Of a DNA stretch of 64,000 nucleotides, positions 14,152 to 29,100 are shown in pieces. Under the pieces are notes generated by a model. It was given only the letters and a program-made list of their open reading frames with translations, had not been told where the DNA came from and searched no databases. Origin of the DNA: Parus major (taxonomy: Eukaryota > Chordata > Aves > Passeriformes > Paridae); assembly GCF_001522545.3 (NCBI RefSeq), contig NC_031770.1, positions 31,400,865 to 31,464,864 of the forward strand, in the 5' to 3' direction. Within the stretch, counting starts at the first letter, position 1, and each line of letters opens with the position of its first letter. The position numbers and the translations under genes were made by a program.

Positions 14152-17100
14152 GCATCAGGAAAGTCAACAAACAATCTGAAATCACACCAACATGGAGGAA
14201 GAAAAGAAGGTGGAAAAGTACTCTACTCTTTATGAGCAAATTACTTAAAATAGGACACAATTTTATTAGATCACTGAAATTTTTTGCAATATGCCATCTT
14301 CAAGTAATTTCAGCTTAAGTTTTTGTCATCTTTAACTCATTCCTTGTTGAAGACATTGCCTTGAAGACATCACCCAATACTACTGCATAGGAACCTTTTT
14401 CATTCTAAATAAATGTTTTCAACTATGGTTCTTGTGATTCTCCTTCATACCAGTGCATTCTGTGTCTTTCTCTTCAGATTCTGAATATGCTTTCTGCATA
14501 CTCCAAATTTCTGGTTCTTAACACCATCCTGATTGTATACTATATACTTTATGATGCTCAGAAATTTGTCTTTTGTTTCATTTTTCTCAGCCAAAAAAAA
14601 TTGTCCTGATAAATCTTACCTTTCTTACTGTTTATTTTTTTTCTGAGATCACTTACTGCCAATACAATGCTCGGAAATTACTAGAAATAGATACTGCAAA
14701 TACAGTAGGTGTAAAGATGTAAAGTAGCTTCATTGCACTGCCTGTTGTCCTAGTTTTCTGAAAATTCCAGTCAGAGGAGTGGAATAATGACTGGTTGTGT
14801 TAAGCAGGTTTTGCACATTGAGCCCGTAAGTATGAACATGGTTTTGCCTTATATGGGTCAATAGCGGCTTTTAAAAGTCTGGAAAAAATTTAATCTAGTA
14901 GTCCTGATTTTAATCTGATAATCTACCCATCATTAAATCTATGAACTAAACTATTCTCTCTCTTGTAAGAACAGCATATTCTGTGAACCATTTCACTGTG
15001 ATTGCTTTGTGTGGTGAAGTGGTCATGTACCTACACTGGACAAACACAGCTCTGAATGGGAAAAGCAGTATTGTATGCATATGTATGTGCAGAAGTACAT
15101 ATATGGAACATGCAAGGACAGTTTTAAAGATTTTCCTATTTAATGAACAATATGTTCCACATCCAGTACATGGTGGGGGTTGTTTTCTTTTGCTGCTATT
15201 TGTTTTGTGACCTTTGTAAAGTAATGTGAAGCCCTATTTCATGGCTCCCTCCATAAATTAGATACTGAAATGCCCATTATTCAAGTAACATTAAAAAATA
15301 TGAGTTATTCTTTAGTATATCTCACTATGAAACTTAATAGAAAGACTCACATTTCTATTTCCCATCACACATTGTGAAAGTGCATCTTTCACTCTAGGCT
15401 CATTTAAATTAAGAGAGATAGCTTTCCTGCCAGCTGCCTCTAAACTTTTAGACACTCTTTGCAAGCCAAATTTTATTTTTCAAAGGTTGATTGACTGATT
15501 TAGAACTCTGTGGCAAGGTCATCAGGTATCATGACTTCATTCTAATTGCTTTTTGACAGTGTAATAATTCAAAGGTTGAGGTTCTGGCTGAATTCATAGG
15601 AAGCACCATAGGCTGAGAAAGACTGAATCACACTCTTTGGTGCCTAAATCAGTTCCAGTCCTTAACTAATATTCTCTGAGGTGTATTAAAGCAAGAATGA
15701 GCTCATTTGAATAACAAGAAAGCCTATAATTTTTGAGACTTTAAAACTGCAGACTAAATGCTTTGGCTTGAAAAATTGCTATGATAAGCAATGTGCCATA
15801 TCAGCTTCTTGCCATAATTTAATTAATGTCACAACAATGCAATAACTAAAGTTGTAGTTATAAATTTTGTATTTATGAGCTCTATTCTAAAGCAGGAAGA
15901 GAAACTTTTGTATGTAAAAGACGGCAGGCTTTAGAAGGCTGTATGTACTCCAGCCACAAGAGTTACATCAGAGGATTGTGTAGTTTTTTTGACCCACTGC
16001 AGGATATCCTGCTGTTTTCCACAGGATTGCTCAGTGCATTGTATAAAAGTCCTTGATTATACCATAAGCAGTGATTTGAACTGGGGACTGTAGTAAAACA
16101 GTGTGTCACAATTCTGTCCAAGATTTATCTGAACACCATAATTAAGAAAAATATGTTGCTGCATCACATTGATTATGGTATGAATCTTTGTCTTAGTGTT
16201 GATATAAACTAAAGCTCCTGCATTTCCTTTGACAATATCTAGACAACAAAATTTTTACCTTCAAAGTATTTCTAGCTTAATGTAAAACTCGCATCATTCC
16301 CATGCACAAAAGAAATCCTTCAGAGCTTTGAGAGCTTTAGATCTGATTCCATCTACTGCCTAATAATACAGTACTTTGAATCTATAGACATTTTGTATCA
16401 TGGAGAAAGATACTGTAAGGTTCTGTAGCTACTACACTGTATTTGGTAAATGAAGGTGGGGGTCCAAATAAAGTGAGGTGCTTCTCCCCTGCCCCAAACC
16501 CTGACCTGCAAAAGAAATGTTAAAAAGCATTGAGGGTATTTTTTTGGAAGGGCAGCACTCATCCATCTGGCTGGAAAAATATTTTGGAACAGTTTGTTTT
16601 CAAGCAATGAGTAAATTACTTAAAGTACTTATCAAGACATAGAGAAATAGATTACTGGTACTGTGAACTGTTCTGGAAAATTGTAAATCCAGTGTAGATT
16701 ATGTATCACCAAATTATTTTGTTGTATCAGGTCCCAGTTGCTGTGAGGTAAGTCAAGATGTCTACTTTTCAGTACATGTTTTGTGATGTAGGCTACCTCT
16801 CCTTGCTTTGAGTCACCTTGGCCCATCACCATTGATTGCTGAGGCATGTGAGTACTTCTAACACTGGCAGGCAGCAGGAACCAGCTGCATGGTAGCTATC
16901 AAAATAGTACATAAAGGCCTCGAGGGTCTCATAAGGGTCTTATAATAGTTTCCATGACATTATGACATTTTAGAGAATGTTCTTTTCACTTTGTTTCCTA
17001 TTTTTTTGTGAAAATGACTTAAATGTTTGTATTACTGAATCAGAACAACAGAGTGCAAGAAAGGTGTTGGAAACTGTTTCAACCACTCATTTGCCTTATG

Positions 17101-20100
17101 GAGTGTTTCTGGCTGCTTCCTTTAAGCCCTGGAAGAACCTTTACTGTTTAAATTCATGTTAGAGAATAGTCAATAATAATTCTCCAAAGAAGTTCTTGAA
17201 ATTACTAAAACACTATACATCATCTTTTCTAAGTATTTGCAAATTTCTTCTTTGGTTATGGCAAACTAATATTAATCTAGCAGTCAAATATGTTGGCAAA
17301 ATTCTAGAGGAGGAAACTCCAGGTATTGTACTCACTCAAGGAGCTACAGTTGTAAAAAATGAATTCACCTCCTTTATTCCTGACCTTAGAAAACTTGGGA
17401 GAGTATGGATTTGAGTATTGATGCTAAATATTCAAGAAGCATACTAGTGAGTTAGGCAACCAGTTTTTATCAGCACTCTAGGAATTTTGAGACCCAGCAA
17501 ATATTTTAAGGGGTGGAGTGGATTGATCAACTATGTATGAGCTTAGTCACGTTGCATGTTCTTTTCTAAACAATCAACTTCCTGTATTTCACACCCATTC
17601 ATTCAGAAAGCATATGCTGAAGTAAATACTATTTTTTTTACATTGCAGTGTACATCAAAAACCAGAATCACTATCACTACAATTTTATCATGTTGTATCT
17701 CATGCATTAGGATATTAAATTGTTTTGATATTAGTGTTCAAATACAGTATCTAAATTAATGTCAGTATATCTTCAGTGAGAAGCAATTCAATGGGCACAA
17801 GTTCTTCAGATCACTGAAGCGTACTTTGAAATTCATAAGTAACTATGCTTCTACTTAGTGAAGAATTTGGTCATTTGCATAGAAATTAACTTCAATGGGA
17901 TTTATATATGCTCTTAAGCGCGTATTTCGGTGAACTGATGAATGTGGATTGGATTATACGTTGTGAATAAGTGAAAATTCTGAGGATTTTGGACCTACAG
18001 ATCTCTCCTGAGCCACTAAATGCACTCAGTGGCACTCCATATCTCCACAGGTTGCAGAATTAAGGAGTAAAGAAGATTTGCCTTATAGCTGTCAGTTTGT
18101 GTGCTAAGATGCCTAGAGATTGCCTTAACAAATGCATAATGTGTAAGACTGACTGTGAAATACCAGTCTCACTGTTGCTAGGGATTAGGCTGAACAGTAT
18201 CCTTGCTCAGGTAAATGAACTACACACAGGGTTTATTTTTGTACTGATGATGGAAATTACAATGGAATTACAAACGTGACAAGAATTTTTGGGTGATCTG
18301 GCATAAGGCCCTCTTTCATTCATGTTAAGCTGTAATTTCCTTTGCTTCTCCTCACTTCTGCTTTTTATGAGTTGATAAATAGTGAACTTCTATTTATTGG
18401 TCTTCCCACTGTCCAATCAATTTTTATTTCTGCTTGTAACCTATGCAGCTTGGATAGGAATTGTGCAGTCGGCCCTAGGCTCCTGACACAGGATGGTTTA
18501 TAAAGGCAGTGCTGTTACAAACACAAAACTCGGTCCTGTCCTCATCATCCTGACTGGGCGTAGGCACTGAGGTCTTGCAAAGTGTCAGTCATCCCCGGGG
18601 GCCTGAACTGTGTGTGACAAAGGATAGCCCCTGTGCAATTGTGACTCCAAAAAGAGTAGTAGTATATAAGGGACCTAGTTTAGAAATAAATATGGTAAAT
18701 GTTTTGGTCAGCAACCAGAATGACCTACACTTAAATGAAATTACTTCAGAATGCATTAAATATGTGTGCCTTTCATTTGAGGATTCTCCAGGTAGCAAGA
18801 TGTTATGATGTAGTTTAGCTGCTTACCCCTGTGTATTGATTATATTTTGACAGACTTGTCTTTTGATGCTATCTTTCTTCCTTGCTAAGTAGCCTAGCAT
18901 CCTTTTATACTGCTTTTTAAGAGAGAAAATTCTGTCTGTAACATTATTTGTTGAGATTTTTATCACAAAGAGTGGATGTAAAACAGAAAAGTTCTAATAA
19001 CAACACTTGATCTATGAGCAATATTGGGCTTAAAGAATTTCCATTGGGCTCTGATGTTCAATACTAATAAAATCTTTGAGCTTTTTTGGTGTATTTTTTC
19101 TTACTACAGGAATTTATATATATGTGCACTCTAAATATATATACACTCTAAAGTTTGTTCTGACAACACACTTAAATATTACATTGCCATAATGATCAGT
19201 TATATATAATGCTTACCAAATAATTCCAAAGTGTGCCCATAATAACCCTCTTTGTACAGGATACAGCATTTTCATTAATTAAGTGGAAGTAATTGCAAAA
19301 TCATTGCCAGTAAAATTAATGGATGACAAAGACTGAGAGAATAATGAATATTTCTGAAAACAGGCAAATAACACAGAATAACTGGAATTGCTGGTAAATT
19401 AGACCTATTGAAATTATATTGAAATATAATGCACTGCAAAGGTGGAGCACATGTTCTACATCTGAAAGGGGGATCTACAGCTATGATTTATTTCACCAAA
19501 TCTCAGACAGGATAAATGTGATCACCTGAGCTAGTTGCTCTAGATTTCTTTATGGATAAAATGGAGAAGAATGAACACACTTTGTTATTCATCTGACATA
19601 TTTTAGAAGCCTGCTTTACGGTAATAAAGATTGCACCCAGAGAGTGTTTCTATTTCATATAGAAGGGTGGCCCCAAATACCTACATTTGATCAAATGTAT
19701 CTCAGAGTGGGTGTCTGATCAGAAATGGAAAACATTGTGTTTTCCTTTGGCAGAGAAGGCTAATGTGACCCTTGAATCTATATAACAGGGGAGTCACTAG
19801 GAAGAATGATGTCAGTTTTCTTCACTATAAAATATTTATGAGATTGCCTGTGCATCATACAAAATAGAGATGCGGTGGTCTTTGAAAAGGCTGTTTAAAA
19901 ATGTGTGTGTCTTAAAGAATCACAGAAATTAATAGCTGAAATGGGATTGCAGTGAAGAAAAATAGAGTATGACTGACAGAAATACAATTACTATTTTCTG
20001 CTGTGCAGAATTGTGGACCTGACACATATCAGACTTGCAGCTGTAGAGGTTAAGAATTGTTTGTCTGTTTACTCCTCTTACGTAATAGTTTGTCTTAATT

Positions 20101-21735
20101 AAATCTAAGCTGGATTTATCTATGTCCCATTTAATTTTCTTAAATTAAACTAACTTCTTAAAATAGACTTGCTGGTCTTAATTTTCTCTTTATTAAAATC
20201 ATCTCATTTTGATAAATTTCCCACAGCTGTTTTTCATGTCACTTTTAAATTTCTGAGTAAATATAGTAATGTTGTTACTAAGTTGGATAATGTTAAGGGA
20301 AGGTTATTCATACTGCCCTGTGAAGTTGCTTGTGTTTCTGCATTACTTGTATGCAGGGTCCGGGGAAACCTTCATCTTGATCTCAATGCCTAAGTAGAGC
20401 ACTTAAATGGAAATGGTGTGAAGAAGTGCTAAATTTTCCAATATTTATACGATTTAGAGTGCTACTAGCCTGTGCAGTTCTTACACACTTCCAGACACCA
20501 GAGTCAGTAATCCATGAAGAGCTGGTATTGATTATGTGAGGGAATGCAGCCTGCCTAATACTGAGCAATGTACTGCACAGATTCAATATGGCATCCAGAT
20601 CCAACGCATCTTATTTTACTCTGAGAATTCAAAAATAAAAAAGTACAAATTCAAATTGTTCAGAAGTTGAAGTTCACCCCCTCCCAATAGCCTTACAGGG
20701 AACACAGTGTGTTTTTTGTCTGCAGAGTACCTTTGGAATTGCTGTATGTCCCAGCCACTCTCTTCAGAGCCATGCAACAGAAAACACAAGGCTTCTGGTG
20801 AGGACAACCTTACATGGGTTGCAAAGGATAGATAAAGGAGAATTTGTGAACTTGGCATTATTTTTCATGGAGCAGGGCACAGGCGCTTTTAAAACTTCAG
20901 AAATCACATGGCAATCTTGAATTGTGACAGGACTGTGTGCGCCGATAATTTCACATACTTGTAGTTCTTAATGAAGTACATTCACAAGACTGAAGGTGAG
21001 TGAATCTCCAACTGAAGCTGTAGGCTTCTGTAAACCACAGTCCTCAGAATAAGAGATGAGAAATCTTTGATTCTGAGTTTAAACTTCATCCAGAAAATGT
21101 TTCATAGGAGATGAGCTCAGCTATTTTGGGAAAGCACTCAAGTGTGCTTTCTTTTGCTGCGTCTGTAGCTGCCTGCACCTGTGATTGCCCAGCAGGCCCT
21201 CATGCCCTTTTTTGCTCAGAAAAACTCATGTCAGAAATTTAGTATAGCTGCAATATCACAGCTTGCATATTACATTTTCTCACTGACACTTTTCTTCATC
21301 TTTCTGAAAGGGAAACTTCAGAAGATGTGCAGTGTCTTTACTCATTTAATGCTTGTCTTTGCTGTCTAGCAATGAGCTACCAAGTTTACTGGAAACAAAC
21401 ACTCAGTAGCTCCTGCACTTTTAAATAGAATCAGAAATAGAAAATCATTATTTATGCTTTCAGAGTATCTGAGATCAGTTCTAAAATGTCATGCTCAGAT
21501 TGAAATGTGTATGAGCTCCTCTGTTCTGTTCAGACGCACATCTGTAGTTGCTTACATTTTTAGAAATTTTTAAAAATTAAGCAAATCATAAGCAATGGAC
21601 AACAATTTTATGAAATGTTTAGGTATTTGAGATATCCACAGCTTTTAAGGTGTTAAAGTATTACAATTCAGAAAATTTAAAAGTTAAAGCTTACACCAAG
21701 AAAGAGAATAGGGTTATCTGCTGCTGTCACACAGG

Positions 21736-21812
21736 ATTATTATTATTGTTGTTATTATTATTATTATTATCATCATCATAATCATCATTATTGTTAGTTA
21801 TTGTTATTATTT
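21736..21812. repeat. Compound ATT / ATC microsatellite
   Basis: About 77 bases of trinucleotide repeat: a TTA block with GTT interruptions changes into a CAT block and back into TTA/GTT units. The mixed phases suggest an old array that has accumulated substitutions. It is likely polymorphic in length. Confidence 0.85.
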
Positions 21813-24800
21813 AATAGATTTTGTGTTCAGAAAAATCTATTATTATTTACTGTAATTTCTCAATCTTGGAAAAATATCATAATCAATAATATTTCTTGTT
21901 AGACCCCTAATTTCTATATATACAACATGCAAACTAAGGTTTATATGTTTTTATCCTTTGTAAAACTGACATTTGCTGGTGGTTACATTGCACTCTTTTA
22001 ATCCATTTGTGTATTTAGAAGAGCAGATAGTGGTCAGGAAGAATTTCAGTCCTTCTTTTTCACTTATCTAAGGGTAGCCTGGAAGTCTAATACCTGCTTA
22101 TTTCTGCCTATGTGGGACTGAATACCTGAATACTGAAAACAGGCATATAATGAAGGTGCCCTTGGACACACTTCAAATAGGAGGAATGCTGGGAAGGAAA
22201 AAAAGTATAGGGGTTATTTACCACTTGGATTTTCTGGTCACCACTTCTCCCTGCTCTGAAGGGAGGTGAGGAGAGCTTCATGGTTTCCTCTCTGTGGGCA
22301 ATGTTGCATTTGTTTCTCTACCTCCACCTATGAGAAGAAGAAAGAGGAATGTTATAGAGAGGACTGAAAATCCATGTCTTTATCTATACTGTAACCTAAA
22401 TAGGAAAGGAGAACTAGTCCATAATCAATCTTTCCAATGATCAGGAGGGTTTTGGAGGTGCAGTATACAATGAATGAGCAGTGGAAGCACTTTTGGGGAG
22501 AGGGCAATGGTACTTACTGGTTAGCATGTGCTTGTTTTGGTAAGAGAAATATCTTCTCTCAGAGGACATGCTGTCCACATGGGAATCTTTTAGAAATCAG
22601 GATTTTTAATGCTGGGATCACAAAGAGCAGTGATCACTAACAACGTGTGTGAAAGCAGTGGTGCCTGAAATTAATGGACAGGGAACACTTTTAGGAAGTA
22701 TAAGAAACAGACAAGTAATCGGGGGAAGAGGAGTGGTATGAAGGAACAGGAAGGAAAGAGAAGCATTTATCTGTAGATTTGTAGAATTTGTAGATTACAC
22801 TCCTTTCCAAGGAGAGTTCCTTTATGGATGGAATGTTTTCAGGAAACTCAAATAACAGAAAAGATAGGGAGAGAAATAATTCTTAGATAGAAATACTAGA
22901 GAATGGAACAGGTGATTATTTTCAAATGCTTATTTCTGTGGTGTTTGATGTCTGTACTTGCTTTAGGAGATGAAGCTTTATAATAAAAATTATAATTATA
23001 AAAGTTATAATAAAACTTCCTATCACTTAATCTAGAACTGCAGATCGTTTTATATTTAACCAATCTTCAAACAGGTTACAATCCTCATCAGATACCCTAC
23101 GGTTTTCTTATTTCTCTCTCTTTTGTTAATGCTTTGTGAATAGACTATATGGTTTAATTATTTTATGGACCGAAACAAAACCAAAAATATTTTATTGTTC
23201 TGAGAAGCAAATTCTTGTGTTTAGTGTCAGAGTTAGAAATAAGGAAAATAATTAGGCAGAAATTGTCAGCTCTTCCTTCTTTTTCAAAAACCTCTTTTTT
23301 TCCTTCAGTTGGTGCTCTTTTCTATAAATGAAAAAAGTCTGTCTTTAGTGTTGGCAGGTCTGCACACCTGGAGGTTTGACTGGGAATGTTTTCTAGAAAG
23401 AGATGCCTTGAAAGGGAGTTACTCCATGGAAAGCTGTATCTCCCGTAGCTGTTATTGCCATGCTCTTAGATTGAATTAAACTGTTCAGTATAACATTTAA
23501 TCATGTCAATTATTTTCATAATTCTGACTTCAAGGCAGCTTTGTGTTTTTAGCTGGCTTAATCATACTGCATGGCCACAATTTTCAAGGTGTTTTCCAAG
23601 GGAGAGAAATAACTTACCTGGAGAAAGTTTATTAGGATGCAAGGCAGTGTTCCCAGTGACAACTTCTCCTGGTTGTTTTGCAGCCCCTACTTGGCTGCCT
23701 GTTTGGAAACAGCCTTCTTACCCAGATCTAGACCATTTAGGAAAGGGCAGCTCTTCTTTCATATATGGAAATCTGATGAAGAGCAGTAGAAGTGTGAAAT
23801 GCCAAGCTAGCCATATCTTTCTTTGTTCTTACGTCAGCCAATCCCTAAAATGCCTCATCTTGAGAACACAGAAAACATCTAATTGAAACCTGTGACTCAC
23901 ATCTTTTCCCAGAGCTCCTGCCCAGCTCCCTCCATCCTAAACTCTCATACAAAAGGGATAAAGACCATGAATCCAGAGAGGACTGGGAGATTATTGGTCC
24001 AACAGACATCTCTATTCTCTACCTGGATATGAAGCCAGTGATGACTTAACCCTGTGCACTAGTGTGAATGTTGGAAACCCCAACCTTGCCCTGCTTTATG
24101 CCGCTAATTAAATGTTAGAAGACAACAGTAACTCAAAAAAGCTGCACTAGACAGAGAAGGATTAATCTCATCTGAGTGAACACTTTAGTCATTCACCCAT
24201 CAGTCTTGCTATGTGCAAATTCTTTGGCCTTGCTTCATAGTTGTTCTCCTTCTTTCAGTTATAAATCTCTCAGTTCCTGTTTTTCTGAGGTGTTAGTTGT
24301 TAGACTTACAGCATGTTAGCGAAACACTCTGAATGATACTTGGGCAAGTAAGAAAGATAACTTAAAACATTTTTTCTGGTTTGGTAGCTCCTTAAACAGA
24401 AATCTTCACAGACTTCATTATTAGTATCTTATGGGCTGGATATCTTGTTTAGGTGAGTCAATGAGCAGCGCTTGAGCCACAAAGGCGTTTTAAAGAGATT
24501 GTTTCAGGTTAACAGGCTCTGTTCAGAAGTAGATGTAGTCCATAAAAACCAGCAGAGGTTACATTGGCAGTAAGAGGTTCAGTGTGCATCTACGGCAAAG
24601 CTGGAAGAGGGCTGTGCAAGGTGTTGATAAAATTTCTGTGGTATGAGCTGGTTTGTCCTAACATTCACCTTATGCCTGCTGGTGGCAACTCAGCTCTGCA
24701 CAAAATTATTTCCAGGTGATCATTTTGATCAGGGAATTGATTGTAAGGGAAATTCATGTTCAAAATTCAGTGGGGTCAGGCCACCCTCCTTGTTAGGCCC

Positions 24801-26065
24801 TACAGAAGGGTAGGGCAGCTGAGAACAACCTTGATTTAGTCTTGATTTAATCATCCCAGGAGTCCACAGAGGTCTGCTGTTTCATGAAGCAGATGTAAAG
24901 CCAAAACTGCAAATTAAATGTGAGACTGAGTGTTGAATCTCACTAATTTTTTTTCTGAATTTATGGCAAATGGGGAGCAGTGGAATAAGAAAACGAGGCA
25001 ATTCTAAGCAGTTCCATATTATAAGCTTTTCAGTGGAAGTACTTCTGTGATTCCTGGTGAGCATCTGTTGGTTACAAAGTGCTTGGTTAGATTTTAACAC
25101 ACTTCTCTGTTCCTCTGCAGGCCTCTATCCCTGCTGAAGGCTGATCTTTTTAGAACTGAATTTAAAATATTCCTGCAAGACTTAGCACTTAAGAAAACTC
25201 TAAGACAAAGTAGCAGTGCTTTTATAAGGAGAGAGCGGTAATGAACTGCAGTGTATTACAGGCCAGATTTTTAAAGATATTTATGTTCTATGGCAATGGA
25301 AATCGAAAAGCTAGATGCTTTTGGAAATCCCACAAGATGCTTAATTGCATCTGTAGATGCTTTAATGCATTTGTTCCAAGCAGTTTGCCTAAGGTTCTGT
25401 TAGTCACCGCTACATAGCTGAAATGAGAAACTTTCTCTTTACTGCAGTAGCCATTAATAATTTTTGCTTCCTTTATGATAAAGAGATAGGAAAATGTAAC
25501 TGTTTGTAGAATCCAGTGGACTAGGGAAGAAATAGTAATATTTTATTAAATGAAAGTTTAGCTTTTTTCTGAGTTGTAGACTTCTCCTGAAACCTCATGT
25601 TTATAACTGTAATAGATGAAGCTAAACTCCCACTGTTTGTCTTTATAATCATCATGTGATAAATCAAAATTATTTGCAAAATTCTTTTACAGTGTGCTAA
25701 AGGGAAGTCTTAGGTAGCATGTCTTTGAAAAAATTGATCTCTTCAAGGCATTTTGATAGTAAAACCTGCTTTTATTTCTTTTCTTCTGGTTGATCATGTT
25801 CTTGTTCCAAACTTAATATCTGATTGGAGTGCTTAATGTTTCCAAGTTTGCCTTTGTTTTTCTTTATATCATCTCATTTGCTTGCAAAAACAAGGTAAGT
25901 GTGAATTCCAAGTGAAATGGGTTTTTTTTGTGTTTACAAGAAATAGCAATACACTCTCTACACATAGCTTTTAACAGTGAAATTCTTTTACCCTATTTTT
26001 CATCATTACTGCATATTCTCATTTTACTCTTTTTCTCATTATATGCATTTTTTTCCATTAACCAG

Positions 26066-26153
26066 GATGCTGAGAAATTGGCTGGTGAAGAGCAAGTCTG
26101 GAAAGAAGTCAAAGATGCTGTAAATGCAGTGAGATATCCAAAATCAAAAGAAG
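26066..26153 (+). CDS. SMYD3: SMYD3 exon: linker between post-SET and C-terminal domain
   Basis: An 88-base exon (phase 0 in, phase 1 out) between ccattaaccag and the donor gtatcc. It encodes DAEKLAGEEQVWKEVKDAV followed by NAVRYPKSKE and the first base of a glutamate codon completed at 29394. Human SMYD3 has DADMLTGDEQVWKEV at the same place, immediately after the post-SET cysteines, so identity and order are clear. The second half (NAVRYPKSKE) is less like the human helix (about KKIEELKAHW), but the alignment needs no gap, so length is conserved. This part forms the start of the helical C-terminal domain that packs against the SET domain in known SMYD3 structures. Confidence 0.94.
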
Positions 26154-29100
26154 GTATCCTTTCAGTGGCAGGGTACAGTCTGTCATTCAATTGTGAAAAG
26201 ATCCCCTTAGTATGCAGTTCATCTCTTGAGATTAAATATTCTTACATTTACATCCTTTTTATTGTAATGTTTTTTATTCCATTTGATGTTTAAAATGTGT
26301 AAAGATCTTAATTAATAATAGAGTCCCTGATTACTTGGAATGGAACTGATTCGTGGCACTACAAAGAATGTGAAGGGGTATTTTGGCTCTGATTTAGATT
26401 TCTGCTATCACAGCCCACAGTTTCATATAAATCCACTTCTAAATGAAAGAAAGCTTAATTTGGAATGTTGTTAAATTCTTTGTTCCATTACTCTCAGTGT
26501 GAATATTTAAAGGTTCTCATTCTTTGCACAGCAATGACAATAACAAGGAAATAATCACAGACAGGTTCACAGCAGACATGATAGCATCTTTATAACAAGA
26601 TATAATAATATATAATAATAATTGAGAATAATTAAGCAAATTGAATGAAATGATCTTGCACTAATAAACAGAACTGGAGTCTAATGGCTGTCATGTAGAT
26701 ATTCAATCCAATTAAAGAAATTAGTGAACAGCAGCAACCAAGAAATGATGAGCAGAAGAAAGGTGGAGTTTTTTACTAGAAAACTATGAGTTTATTGATT
26801 TCTTATCTTGGTCTATTAAGTGGAATTTCTCTGACTGGGAATTTGACCTGTTGTGGCAAGATGCCTTACCATTTTCAGAAACACAGGCTTTCTCTCAAGC
26901 TAAATGAATTTAATCTTCCAGTAGTCCTTTTTGGTAGCACAAAAAGCAAATTTGTATAGTGATATTCCAGGCTGGAAAGAAGTGATCACAATTTATACAG
27001 TAACAAAACCCCCAACCCATAACACTGAGTTTGTTTCTTTCTAATCCAGAGAGATTAATTTTTTAACAAAGGGGAAACAATCATCTCACCTTGTTTTAAT
27101 CTCACATGGTTTCTACTTTGTTTTAAATTCCTTTGTAGTCACTGGATTGAAACAGACAGTACTGAAATAGATCTTCAGGGCCCATGTTTCAACCTGCATG
27201 TAAATTATAGATATGCAGCCTGAAGTTGCAATAGTTCTTAAACTATGCAGTCAGAATACTGGTCCTATTTAATGTTTTTGTATTTAATTGCAGGAGAAAT
27301 TGCATTAATGTATTTTGCAACTGTCTTTAATTAAGATTACTGATGTAACTGATACTTGAAAATTAATCAAACACATGGTAATAGAAGGTGTCAGGACTGG
27401 TTGGAAAAATCTATTTTTGCTGTCTCTTCAGCTTCTGTTCTCAGTCCTGCACTATTTGAAATGTGTCATCTTTCCTTCCACTGCACCACAATACCAGTGT
27501 GAACTGACATGCAGTGGCGAGTGCAGCATTGAAGAAGGAACTTGACTTTTGTCTACTTCCCAATAATGAGTAGAAAACCTTCCTGGCAAACTGAGGCACA
27601 TAATTATTTGTTCCTGCAAACACAATTTTTTAAACAAATTAAACCAACATTTTCCACAGTTGAGAAAGCTGGTGACTCCCACACTCTGCCAATATATCTA
27701 CTGATTGTAACTGATGTGATGTTGTAATGCTAAATTTAAAGTTAGAGCTGTTTTGGTCAGTCCTCCTCTACTCCTGGGCAGAGACAGGACAGGCAGCTCT
27801 TTAGTACTGTTGTAGCTGATGGCAGGTTTTCTAGTTTTGCAGTTCTACATACCTGCAAATTTGGTCCCAGGAGATTTTGTTATATAGCACATCTGCTATC
27901 AGATGTTAGTGAGTGAACAAAGCAGAATAATGAGAAGTAACGGCAGACATACTATGCATCAGCTAAAATGGTAATCTTTCAAGAATGTCAGTGGTTTGTA
28001 CTTTCTACAAAAATTGTATCAAGTGGAAATAACATCCCTCATTCTTTTGGGGTTTTATCCTTAATCAGTTGTAAAGAATACATGGATGTTTGCCAAAGAT
28101 ATAAAGGTTAAGGTGCAATTTTATAATAACACATTCCTTCCCTTATATGGCTCTTTCAATCCAAGGGCATGAGAGCAATTCACAAATAATTAGTTTCGCC
28201 TTGTAACAACCATGCTATAAATCTTGGCCCATGGTTGTCACATTCTTAAATTTAAGTATGTAAATATTCCCATGTTCAAGACACACTAATTACTTCATCA
28301 CAGTCATTGTGCACTTTAAATTCATTGCTGGACTAGTATGAATAGTACTTGCAATAATTTGTGAAGATAACTGCTGGACTTCCTTGAGCTGATTGTGTGG
28401 AAAGGGCTATAATACAACCAGTGTATCACTTCTCTTGCTATAAGTCTAATTTTTTCTTTATCTCATTTCTTCTTACTTATGTGAGTGGTATCCTTTTGGA
28501 GTTTAGACTGCATTCTGGGACTCCCATGGGTACAATCACAGGTGGTAATACTCATTTGAAAACTGCAAGTTCTGGAGTTCAGATTAGATGTGGTCAGAGA
28601 GAGAAGAGTCTGGTCCACAGAGAAGTCAAATCAGTGTAAAATGTAATGAAAAAAGTGATTTGTGCTAAGGAATATCCAAATAAAGTGAGTGCAAGGTTAT
28701 CTTTCCTCCATTCCAAACTCACAAAAAATCTTGTTGCATTGGAGGTGAAAATCTCCTTTACTGCCAAGATCATTAGTCCTGAACTACAGTCAGACATCAA
28801 AACTGTGATGCTTTTCTTTTCATGCATGAAACGTGCAGCTGTACATGAAAAAAATCCCACAATGATCTTCATGACTGTTTCAAGGAGAAAATTAATTAAT
28901 TTCAAGAAAAAGTTCTAATTTCACAAGAATTCTAAAAAATTGGACAGCATAAAAGAATGAGTCATTATTTTAAAATATATATTTTTTTTAAATTCTTTTT
29001 TTAGCTGCTGGGACTTTTTAAAATAAATTTCCATGGACTCTTGCCCTTGGCTTTACGAACTGGAGTATCTTAAGTAAATAATGTTTCAGTACTTAAATGA

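Larger units (their letters stand above)
6558..26065 (+). other. SMYD3: SMYD3 intron, 19.5 kb
   Basis: This intron is bounded by GT (6558-6559) and AG (26064-26065). I see AT-rich unique-looking sequence with a T13 run at 7908-7920, an AAAT-type simple repeat at 14112-14151 and an ATT/ATC microsatellite at 21736-21812. Open frames inside it, including one of 127 codons at 23503-23886, show no recognisable domain and no splice context, and I treat them as chance. No CR1 copy or RNA gene was recognised. Confidence 0.8.

Noticed and set aside
19915..19960. Possible CR1 3' end (aagaatcacagaaattaata)
   Set aside because: The characteristic ttggaagggacc block is absent, so the similarity is not enough to call.
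23503..23886. 127-codon plus-strand open frame
   Set aside because: No recognisable domain, no Kozak or splice context, and of a length expected by chance in 64 kb read in six frames.
27580..27605. Short MIR-like word (ggcaaactgaggcaca)
   Set aside because: Too short, with no flanking similarity to the SINE.
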